DNA of 64,000 bases from assembly GCF_002153655.1 (NCBI RefSeq), contig NZ_JOPJ01000006.1, positions 248,001 to 312,000 of the forward strand, in the 5' to 3' direction. Numbering within the stretch: position 1 is the stretch's first letter; every line of letters begins with the position of its first letter. Below, piece after piece: positions 57,171 through 64,000 of this stretch. The position numbers and the translations under genes are program-made. The DNA is from Acetobacter okinawensis (GTDB taxonomy: Bacteria > Pseudomonadota > Alphaproteobacteria > Acetobacterales > Acetobacteraceae). The notes beneath the pieces are model-generated. The model worked only from the letters and a program-made list of their open reading frames with translations, made no database searches and had not been told where the DNA came from.

Positions 57171-57772
57171 GCGCATTACCGCAAAAATTCTATCCGGTTG
57201 TGGATAGTGCTCTGTGGGTTGACCGGCTAGGCGCGGCTGGGGCCCGTTTTATCCAGCTCCGGGTCAAGGACCTGCCAGAAGCCGAGTTGCGTGCACAGGT
57301 GCGTCAGGCGCGCGATTATGCGGCGCGGCATGGGGTTTGCCTTGTGCTCAATGACTTCTGGCAACTCGCGCTGGAAGAGGGCGTGTCCTACATCCACCTT
57401 GGGCAGGAAGACCTGGATACAGCGGATATGTCTGCCATTCGCAAAGGCGGATTGCGCGTTGGCATCAGCACCCATTGTCATGAGGAACTGGAGCGCGCCC
57501 TGAGCTTTAACCCCGATTACGTGGCGCTGGGACCCATATGGGAAACCCGGCTTAAAAAAATGGCCTTTGGTCCGCAAGGCGTGGAAAAACTGCGGGACTG
57601 GAAGCAGCGGATCGGGGACATGCCTCTGGTGGCCATTGGTGGCATTACACTCCAGCGCGCACCTTTGTGCCTGAATGCCGGGGCAGATTGCGTATCCGCC
57701 GTATCCGCCTTTACCCAGCATGCAGACCCCGAAGGGCAGGTCAGGGCATGGCAGGCGGCAACCGGGGGTTGA
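57167..57772 (+). CDS. thiE: thiamine-phosphate synthase
   Basis: ThiE couples the pyrimidine and thiazole phosphates to thiamine phosphate. The 201-residue barrel has FIQLRVKD (phosphate/pyrimidine contacts), [16 protein letters not shown] and [11 protein letters not shown]. It starts within the thiG stop codon and ends the thiOSGE operon, convergent with recG. Pyrimidine genes (thiC, thiD) are not in the window. Confidence 0.95.
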   Translation: MSALPQKFYPVVDSALWVDRLGAAGARFIQLRVKDLPEAELRAQVRQARDYAARHGVCLVLNDFWQLALEEGVSYIHLGQEDLDTADMSAIRKGGLRVGISTHCHEELERALSFNPDYVALGPIWETRLKKMAFGPQGVEKLRDWKQRIGDMPLVAIGGITLQRAPLCLNAGADCVSAVSAFTQHADPEGQVRAWQAATGG

Positions 57773-57799
57773 TCTGCTACGGGTCGCGGGCCTGCTCTG

Positions 57800-59995
57800 T
57801 TAGCCGCCACTAAAAATGCGGGCGGCATCGGCCTTGCCAAAAAAGGTTAAAAGCACGCGGGCAGAGGTGGGCAGGCGGTAGGTGCCCGCAGGGCTTGTCT
57901 GCATATCTGGCAGAATACGCTGTGCTTCGGCATGGGCGGTGTCCAGTAGTAGATCAACCAGAATTTCCGGCGCCATACGGTATTCGGGCAGGCCGGACTG
58001 CCTGCGTCCCGTGGCTTCCCCCCCACCGCGCAGGCGGAAGTCCTCATCGGCAATTAAAAAACCATCTTCGGTCTCGCGCAGGCAGGCCAGCCGCCTGCGG
58101 GCTGTCTGGCCTAGTCCTGCGTCATGGAGCATCAGGCAGAATGATGCCTTGGAGCCACGGCCTACGCGCCCACGCAACTGGTGGAGCTGGGCCAGCCCAA
58201 ACCGTTCGGCATGCTCAATGACCATAATGGTGGCGCTGGGTACGTCCACGCCAACCTCGATCACGGTCGTGGCGACCAGAATACGGGTCCGGCCTTGGGC
58301 AAAGTCCTGCAAGGCCTGCTCACGCGCGTTTGTGTCCTGCCGTCCGTGGGCAAGGCCCACCAGATCACCAAACCGGTCTATGAGCACGGCCTGTCGGGCC
58401 TCGGCTGCGGCAATGTCGAGAGCCTCACTCTCAGAGACAAGGGGGCAGACCCAGAATATCTGCGCCCCGGACTCAAGGGCGCGGGCAATCCCGTCGAGAA
58501 TATCGTCCATGGTGTTCAGGCTGTGCAAGGACGTGCGGATGGGCTTGCGTCCTGATGGTTTGCCCTCCAGTCGGCTGACCTGCATATCCCCGAACTGGGT
58601 CAGGAGCAGGGTGCGCGGGATGGGGGTTGCCGTCATGACCAGCATGTCTGCCCGGTGGCCTTTTTCCACTAGTGCCAACCTCTGGTCCACGCCAAAACGG
58701 TGTTGTTCATCCACCACCGCCAGTCCCAGATCGGCAAATTTTACGCTCTCCTGCACCAGCGCGTGGGTCCCCACCACCAGCCGTGCCGTGCCATCCGCCA
58801 TGTCTGCAAGTGCCTGCTTGCGGGCCTTGCCTTTGACCGAGCTGCACAAAAAGGCCACTGGCACGGGCGAGAGGCGGGTAAATGTTGCAGCATGCTGGCG
58901 GGCCAGAATTTCGGTCGGGGCCATAATGGCCGCCTGTGCACCAGCTTCTGCCGCACGGAGCATGGCCAGCAGGGCGACAAGAGTTTTACCTGCTCCCACA
59001 TCCCCTTGCAGGAGCCTGCTCATACGGTGGGGGGCGGCCATGTCTGCCTCAATCTGGCGCAGCACATGGGCCTGCCCGGACGTAAGGGGGTGACCAAAGG
59101 CGGCCAGAGCCTGCTTTTGCAAGGAACCGTTGCCTTGCAGGCTGCGGCCGGGGCGTTTGCGGCTGGCCTGCTGGGCTATGCGCATGGCGAGCTGGTCGGC
59201 CAGAAGTTCATCACAGGCCAGCCGGGCCTGCGCACGGGCGCGCGCAGCCTGCCAGTCCTGCCCGCTGTGGCTGTCGGGGATGCTGTCTGGCCTGTGCATC
59301 CATGCGAGTGCGGTTGCAAAATCTGGCCAGTCTTTTTGTGTAATCAGGGCAGGGTCATGCCATTCGGGCAGGTCGGGGGGCAGCAGGGCCAGCGCTGCGG
59401 TCATGGCTTGGCGGACCTGCCCGGCAAACAGCCCAGCCGTTAAGGGCCATACCGGGTCCAGCAATGGAATACGCTCCATCTGGCGTGCGGGGAGCAGGTA
59501 GTCGGGGGAGGTCATGCATAGCTTGTCCCCAAACCGTTCTATTTTGCCCGAAACGGCAATCTGCGCCCCGCAGGTGGCCTGTTTGGCCTGCCATGGAGAA
59601 AAAAAGGCGATCTCCAGCAACCCGCTTTCATCCGAGAGGGTCGCCCGCCATGGCTGGCGGGTGCGTGGCGCGGGGGCGCGTACATCCAGCACCGTGCCGC
59701 AAACTGTTGCAATTGTGTCAGCCCTGAGTTGTGCAAGAGAGGGGCGCAGGCGCCGGTCCGTTACACTTTCTGGCAGGCAGAACAACAGGTCGATGACCCG
59801 TGACCCACCGGCAACTTTGGCCAAAAGGCGCGCGCGTGTCACATTAACGCAGCCCAGACTGTCCATCGGGGCCAGCAGGGCAGCAAGGGCAGGCGCATTT
59901 GCCCATTGCGGAACCGAAGCGGATGTGAAGGATGGGGGGCTGGACACGGACGGTAGACAGGCCTCTGTTTGCAGGCTGACAGACAGGAACAGCAC
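57800..59995 (-). CDS. recG: ATP-dependent DNA helicase RecG
   Basis: RecG regresses stalled forks and branch-migrates junctions. The 731-residue protein has a wedge/OB domain (about residues 80-180), Walker A GDVGAGKT, Walker B in the RecG form VVDEQHRFGV, the TATPIPRT motif III and the C-terminal QLRGRVGRG motif VI with IEVGVDVPSAT. The start is a GTG, 20 bases from the divergent sdhE start, with a low-complexity first 30 residues, so an internal start cannot be excluded. Confidence 0.96.
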   Translation of the reverse strand: MLFLSVSLQTEACLPSVSSPPSFTSASVPQWANAPALAALLAPMDSLGCVNVTRARLLAKVAGGSRVIDLLFCLPESVTDRRLRPSLAQLRADTIATVCGTVLDVRAPAPRTRQPWRATLSDESGLLEIAFFSPWQAKQATCGAQIAVSGKIERFGDKLCMTSPDYLLPARQMERIPLLDPVWPLTAGLFAGQVRQAMTAALALLPPDLPEWHDPALITQKDWPDFATALAWMHRPDSIPDSHSGQDWQAARARAQARLACDELLADQLAMRIAQQASRKRPGRSLQGNGSLQKQALAAFGHPLTSGQAHVLRQIEADMAAPHRMSRLLQGDVGAGKTLVALLAMLRAAEAGAQAAIMAPTEILARQHAATFTRLSPVPVAFLCSSVKGKARKQALADMADGTARLVVGTHALVQESVKFADLGLAVVDEQHRFGVDQRLALVEKGHRADMLVMTATPIPRTLLLTQFGDMQVSRLEGKPSGRKPIRTSLHSLNTMDDILDGIARALESGAQIFWVCPLVSESEALDIAAAEARQAVLIDRFGDLVGLAHGRQDTNAREQALQDFAQGRTRILVATTVIEVGVDVPSATIMVIEHAERFGLAQLHQLRGRVGRGSKASFCLMLHDAGLGQTARRRLACLRETEDGFLIADEDFRLRGGGEATGRRQSGLPEYRMAPEILVDLLLDTAHAEAQRILPDMQTSPAGTYRLPTSARVLLTFFGKADAARIFSGG

Positions 59996-60015
59996 CGGTA
60001 TAGGACAGCAACGCC

Positions 60016-60345
60016 ATGCAACACAATTTTACAACGCCTTCCGACACACTTTCTTCCCATGCCGCCGACGGATCGGAAGATACCCTTGCCGCCCGCCGCC
60101 GCCGGCTCAAATTCCGCGCCAATCATCGTGGGACGTTTGAGACCGATATTCTGATCGGTGGTTTTGTAGAGGATACGGCAGACAGCCTGAGCGCCACGGA
60201 ACTGGCGGATATGGAAGCCATACTCGAAATGCCCGACCCCGACCTGACGGACTGGCTGTTCGGCCGCCTGCCTCTGCCGGAGGAAAAAGCGACCCCCATG
60301 CTGCGGCGCATGGTTGAGGCATGCCGCGCAAAATGCGGAAAATAA
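60016..60345 (+). CDS. sdhE: succinate dehydrogenase assembly factor SdhE
   Basis: SdhE promotes covalent flavinylation of SdhA. The 109-residue helical protein has the RGxxE motif, R38-G-T-F-E42, in RANHRGTFETDILIGGF, and the second conserved block LEMPDPDLTDWLFGR. The N-terminal 25 residues are an extra leader. It is divergent from recG and 49 bases before mfd, the common recG-sdhE-mfd arrangement. Its presence implies a functional succinate dehydrogenase, consistent with the AarC cycle. Confidence 0.94.
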   Translation: MQHNFTTPSDTLSSHAADGSEDTLAARRRRLKFRANHRGTFETDILIGGFVEDTADSLSATELADMEAILEMPDPDLTDWLFGRLPLPEEKATPMLRRMVEACRAKCGK

Positions 60346-60394
60346 ACCATTTTTGCATGCTAAAAAATCAGGCAAAACAAGAGAAACAGGGCAG

Positions 60395-63300
60395 ATGACA
60401 GCAGACACAGGCGCCGTATCAGATCGTCGGATCGCCACCATTTGGGGTGTGCCGGAGGGGTATGACGCCCTTTTGCTTGCGCGGCGCGCGCGTGAGCACT
60501 CAGGGCCCTTGCTGCACATAGCCCGTAATGATGCGTCCATGGCCCGGCTGACGGACATGCTGGCGTTTGTTGCGACCGATGTGGAGGTACTGCGTTTTCC
60601 CGCATGGGACTGCCTGCCATACGACCGGGTTTCTCCCAACCCCACCATTGTTGCCGAGCGGGTGGCAACCCTGACCCGCCTGCTTGAAGCATCGGGCGGT
60701 AAACCGCGCCTTGTGCTGACCACGGTCAATGCCGCGCTCCAGCGCGTGGCCCCGCGCAAGACGTTTGAGGGGCAATCCCTGAGCATTCGCACGGGGGAAA
60801 GCCTTGACCAGTCCCTGCTGATCGACCTGCTGATCGCCAATGGTTACACCCGCACCGATACGGTGATGGAGGCCGGGGAGTTTGCCACCCGTGGGGGTAT
60901 TTTTGACCTGTACCCCGCAGGTGCGCCCGAGCCCGTGCGCCTCGACCTGTTTGGGGACGAGGTGGAGAATATCCGTGCGTTTGACCCCGGCACCCAGCGC
61001 TCGACCGATAAGCGCGATGGGCTGGTGCTCTGCCCCGTGTCCGAGTTTTCGCTCGATAGTGCGAGTATCTCCCTGTTCCGCACGGGCTGGCGTGATGCAT
61101 TTGGCCCTGCTGCGGCCTCCGACCCGTTGTACGAACATATTTCCGATGGTCGCCGCTACCCCGGTATCGAGCACTGGCTGCCTCTGTTCCATGATCATTT
61201 GGAAACACTGTTCGATTACCTGCCCGGCGCCTCTCTCTCGCTCGATTATCAGGTCGAGGAGGTGCTGGCGGCGCGGCTGGATATGATTGCCGACCATTAT
61301 CAGGCCCGCAAAATGCCGGTCCGGGAGGGGGAAACACCATATCGCCCCCTGCCGCCGCACCTGCTGTACATGGACCTCAAGGGGTGGGAGGCAGCTGTTG
61401 CACGCCTGCCTGCCGTGGCCTTTAGCCCTTACGCACAGCCCGATGGCGCAGGTGGTGTGGATGTTGGTGGCAGACCGGGCAAAATGTTTTCCAAGATCGT
61501 GCCCGGAGCCCAGCGCGAGCAGGTGTTCTCCCTGCTCGGTGAGCAGGTGCGTGAGTGGGCGCAGGTCAAGCGCCGGACTTTTGTAGCCGCATGGAGCAAG
61601 GGCTCGCGCGAGCGTATTGGGGTTCTGCTACGCGAGCACGGCGTGGCGACGGATACGTTCGAGACATGGGAGCAGGCGCGCAAGGCCAAGGCTGGCCCTG
61701 TGGGTTTGTTGACCCTTGGGCTGGAGCGCGGCTTTGTGGCGGAGGATCTGGCGTTTGTTTCCGAGCAGGACCTGCTGGGTGAGCGCATTGGCCGCCCGCC
61801 GCGCCGCCGCCGCCGGGCGGACGAACTGATTGCCGAGGCCAGCGAACTCTCAGCCGGGGACCTGATCGTACATCAGGACTACGGTATTGGTCGGTATGAC
61901 GGGCTGGAGACGGTCAGCGTTGGTGTGGCCCCGCATGACTGCCTGCGTCTGCTGTACGATGGTGGGGAAAAACTCTACCTGCCAGTAGAAAACATAGAAC
62001 TGCTCAGCCGCTTTGGCTCGGATCAGGCTGGTGTGTCGCTCGACCGGCTGGGCGGTGTCGCCTGGCAGAACCGTAAATCCCAGATGAAGAGCCGCATCCG
62101 CAATATGGCGGGTGAACTCATTCGTACCGCAGCGGCGCGCGCACTCAAGGAAGCACCAGAGCTGCTGCCGCCCGAAGGCCTGTGGGATGAATTCTGCGCC
62201 CGCTTCCCCTTTGTGGAAACGGAGGACCAGTCCCGCGCCATAGTTGACGTGCTGGAGGATATGGCCTCGGGCAGACCCATGGACCGGCTGGTCTGTGGTG
62301 ATGTGGGCTTTGGCAAAACCGAGGTGGCACTGCGGGCCGCGTTTGTTGCGGCCATGTCTGGTGGTCAGGTGGCGGTTGTTGTGCCCACTACGCTGCTGGC
62401 CCGCCAGCATTACCGCACGTTTGCTGCCCGTTTTGAGGGCTTTCCCATAAAAGTGGCCCAGCTTTCGCGCATGGTTACCGGCAAGGATGCTACTGAGGTG
62501 CGTAAGGGGCTGGCCGATGGTAGCGTGAATGTGGTGATCGGCACCCATGCCCTGCTGGCCAAGACAGTCAGTTTTGCATCACTCGAACTGCTGATTATTG
62601 ATGAAGAACAGCATTTTGGCGTGTCGCATAAGGAAAAGCTGAAAGCCCTGCGCGAGGATGTGCATGTGCTGACCCTGTCCGCCACACCCTTGCCCCGTAC
62701 GCTCCAGCTTTCGCTCTCGGGTGTGCGGGAGATGAGCCTGATTGCAACCCCACCAACGGACCGCTTGGCCGTGCGGACGTTCATCATGCCGTTTGACAGC
62801 GTGGTGATCCGCGAGGCTATCCAGCGTGAGCGCTTCCGGGGTGGGCAGATTTTCTGCGTGGCTCCGCGCATTGAAGACCTGGACCAGATGGCCGAGCGTC
62901 TGGCCTCGATTGTACCCGATGCCCGGCTGGTGCAGGCACATGGGCGGCTGTCCCCCACGGAGCTTGAGCGGGTCATGACCGAGTTTTCCGATGGTCAGTA
63001 TGACATCCTGCTCTCCACCAATATTGTGGAAAGCGGGCTGGACATGCCTGCGGTCAACACGCTTATCATCCACCGGGCCGACATGTTCGGTCTGGGGCAG
63101 CTCTACCAGCTGCGTGGTCGCGTGGGGCGTGGCAAACAGCGTGGTTACGCGTATCTCACATGGCCGCAGACACACGTACTGTCCCCTTCGGCTGAAAAAC
63201 GGCTGGAGATCATGCAGACGCTGGATACGCTGGGGGCGGGCTTTACGCTGGCATCGCACGACCTTGACCTGCGTGGTGCGGGCAACCTGCTGGGTGACCA

Positions 63301-63871
63301 GCAATCCGGCCATGTGCGTGAGGTGGGGATAGAACTGTACCAGCAGATGCTGGAAGATGCCGTGGCGGACCTGCGCTCCGATACAGGGCGGAATGCGGAG
63401 GATGACCGGGGCTGGACCCCCAATATTGTTATGGGTCTGCCAGTCCTTATTCCCGATGCATACGTGCCGGACCTGCCGGTGCGTCTGGGTCTTTACCGTA
63501 GAATCAGCGCGTTGGCCTCGGATGCTGAGCTTGAAGCTATGGAGGCGGAACTGGTTGACCGCTTTGGCTCAGTGCCGGATGAGGTCAAAAACCTGCTGAA
63601 TATCGTTGATCTTAAAAGACTTTGCCGTCAGGCTGGGGTGGAGCGGGTGGAGGCAGGCCCCAAAGGCATGGTGCTCCAGTTTCGCAACAACAGCTTTGCC
63701 AACCCGGCAGGGCTGGTGCAGTGGATGGGACGCTGGAAAGATGGCGTGGTACGCCTGCGCCCGGACCACAAAATGGCCGTTGTGCGGGAGTTGACCAACG
63801 TGCAGCGCATAGATCTGGCCCGCAAGGTGCTCCGGGAACTTGCCAACATGTGCACGCGTGAAATGGCCTGA
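60395..63871 (+). CDS. mfd: transcription-repair coupling factor
   Basis: Mfd releases stalled RNA polymerase and recruits UvrA. The 1158-residue product has UvrB-homology N-terminal modules, the RNA-polymerase-interaction domain (DLIVHQDYGIGRYDGL, about residues 485-500), Walker A CGDVGFGKTEVA, Walker B IIDEEQHFGV, TLSATPLPRTLQLSL and QLRGRVGRGKQRGYAYL, then the TRCF C-terminal domain. The ATG at 60395 follows AGGG; upstream in-frame sequence overlaps sdhE. Confidence 0.97.
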   Translation: MTADTGAVSDRRIATIWGVPEGYDALLLARRAREHSGPLLHIARNDASMARLTDMLAFVATDVEVLRFPAWDCLPYDRVSPNPTIVAERVATLTRLLEASGGKPRLVLTTVNAALQRVAPRKTFEGQSLSIRTGESLDQSLLIDLLIANGYTRTDTVMEAGEFATRGGIFDLYPAGAPEPVRLDLFGDEVENIRAFDPGTQRSTDKRDGLVLCPVSEFSLDSASISLFRTGWRDAFGPAAASDPLYEHISDGRRYPGIEHWLPLFHDHLETLFDYLPGASLSLDYQVEEVLAARLDMIADHYQARKMPVREGETPYRPLPPHLLYMDLKGWEAAVARLPAVAFSPYAQPDGAGGVDVGGRPGKMFSKIVPGAQREQVFSLLGEQVREWAQVKRRTFVAAWSKGSRERIGVLLREHGVATDTFETWEQARKAKAGPVGLLTLGLERGFVAEDLAFVSEQDLLGERIGRPPRRRRRADELIAEASELSAGDLIVHQDYGIGRYDGLETVSVGVAPHDCLRLLYDGGEKLYLPVENIELLSRFGSDQAGVSLDRLGGVAWQNRKSQMKSRIRNMAGELIRTAAARALKEAPELLPPEGLWDEFCARFPFVETEDQSRAIVDVLEDMASGRPMDRLVCGDVGFGKTEVALRAAFVAAMSGGQVAVVVPTTLLARQHYRTFAARFEGFPIKVAQLSRMVTGKDATEVRKGLADGSVNVVIGTHALLAKTVSFASLELLIIDEEQHFGVSHKEKLKALREDVHVLTLSATPLPRTLQLSLSGVREMSLIATPPTDRLAVRTFIMPFDSVVIREAIQRERFRGGQIFCVAPRIEDLDQMAERLASIVPDARLVQAHGRLSPTELERVMTEFSDGQYDILLSTNIVESGLDMPAVNTLIIHRADMFGLGQLYQLRGRVGRGKQRGYAYLTWPQTHVLSPSAEKRLEIMQTLDTLGAGFTLASHDLDLRGAGNLLGDQQSGHVREVGIELYQQMLEDAVADLRSDTGRNAEDDRGWTPNIVMGLPVLIPDAYVPDLPVRLGLYRRISALASDAELEAMEAELVDRFGSVPDEVKNLLNIVDLKRLCRQAGVERVEAGPKGMVLQFRNNSFANPAGLVQWMGRWKDGVVRLRPDHKMAVVRELTNVQRIDLARKVLRELANMCTREMA

Positions 63872-63909
63872 ATAGCAGGCCGCACGGCTCTGTTTTTAAA
63901 ATATAAAAA

Positions 63910-63942
63910 CCCCTGCGCATGTTTGAGTTACATGCGCAGGGG
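63910..63942. terminator. bidirectional terminator after mfd
   Basis: A perfect 13-bp stem (CCCCTGCGCATGT / ACATGCGCAGGGG) with a seven-base loop has T-rich sequence on the minus strand and a weaker one on the plus strand. It separates mfd from a convergent gene at the window edge. Confidence 0.88.
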
Positions 63943-63948
63943 GGGCAG

Positions 63949-64000
63949 TTATTTTATGGGGAGCGGAAAGCCGTTCACGGTCAGCACGCCACCCGTCCAT
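63949..64000 (-). CDS. C-terminal fragment of an unidentified gene running off the window
   Basis: A minus-strand frame ends in TAA at 63949-63951 and encodes a tail reading TGGVLTVNGFPLPIK. The terminator directly after it supports a real gene that enters from beyond the window edge. Too little is visible to name it. Confidence 0.35.
   Translation of the reverse strand, partial: WTGGVLTVNGFPLPIK

Noticed and set aside
57882-59093. Open plus-strand frame of 403 codons opposite recG
   Set aside because: It is a shadow of the intact recG, rich in Arg/Ser and without motifs.

Overview
The window reads as a chromosomal segment of an acetic acid bacterium (Alphaproteobacteria, Acetobacteraceae, most likely Acetobacter or a close relative). 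The strongest evidence is a near-canonical succinyl-CoA:acetate CoA-transferase (AarC, with the active-site glutamate at residue 294) divergent from a citrate synthase (AarA/GltA) gene group, which is the acetate-resistance arrangement of Acetobacter. An alphaproteobacterial SOS box (GTTC-N7-GTTC) before lexA, a TrcR/DUF1013 cell-cycle regulator and a decaprenyl-type polyprenyl synthase agree with this. The DNA is GC-rich and densely coded. I see no prophage, insertion sequence, CRISPR array, rRNA or tRNA.

Layout. 1-5 kb: purK (cut by the window edge), purE, two small DUF465/YdcH proteins, TrcR, a small heat-shock protein with a ROSE-like RNA thermometer, rpmE, mscL and a lipoprotein. 5-9 kb: secDF and a Gfo/Idh/MocA oxidoreductase. 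9-15.7 kb: class I ribonucleotide reductase nrdAB, a TrmN6-like methyltransferase, a polyprenyl diphosphate synthase, murI and pyrE. 16-21.4 kb: the acetate-related block, with gltA/aarA, sixA, a chorismate mutase and a metallophosphatase on the minus strand and aarC on the plus strand. 21.4-32.7 kb: a long minus-strand run with a GDPD-like membrane protein, a very long SMC, a DsbA-like oxidoreductase, the miaB-phoH-ybeY-corC operon and plsC. 32.9-43.3 kb: tamA-tamB, xth, an M19 dipeptidase and uvrC, the last preceded by an AT-rich stretch carrying DnaA boxes. 43.4-50.2 kb: pgsA, a lipoprotein, moaD-moaE and a biotin locus (bioA divergent from bioF, a BioH-like esterase and a fused bioC-bioD). 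50.3-64 kb: lexA, moeA, rpmG, ftsB, eno, a DUF3429 membrane protein, thiO-thiS-thiG-thiE, recG, sdhE and mfd.

How the genes work together. AarC takes the place of succinyl-CoA synthetase in a modified citric-acid cycle that consumes acetate, with citrate synthase feeding the same cycle and SdhE flavinylating succinate dehydrogenase. The biotin locus covers pimelate initiation (BioC), esterase release and the BioF/BioA/BioD ring steps; bioB is not in the window. The thiamine operon makes the thiazole and joins it to the pyrimidine. UvrC, Mfd, RecG, XthA and LexA form a loose DNA-repair neighbourhood. TamAB, PlsC, MscL and SecDF serve the envelope.

Most of the region is conserved housekeeping. 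The observations most worth a second look are the BioC-BioD fusion, the thermometer-like hairpin on hsp20, the DnaA-box cluster before uvrC, the aar locus with a small well-started ORF just upstream of aarC, the roughly 1500-residue SMC and an uncharacterised protein overlapping its 3' end. I found no clearly new multi-gene system.
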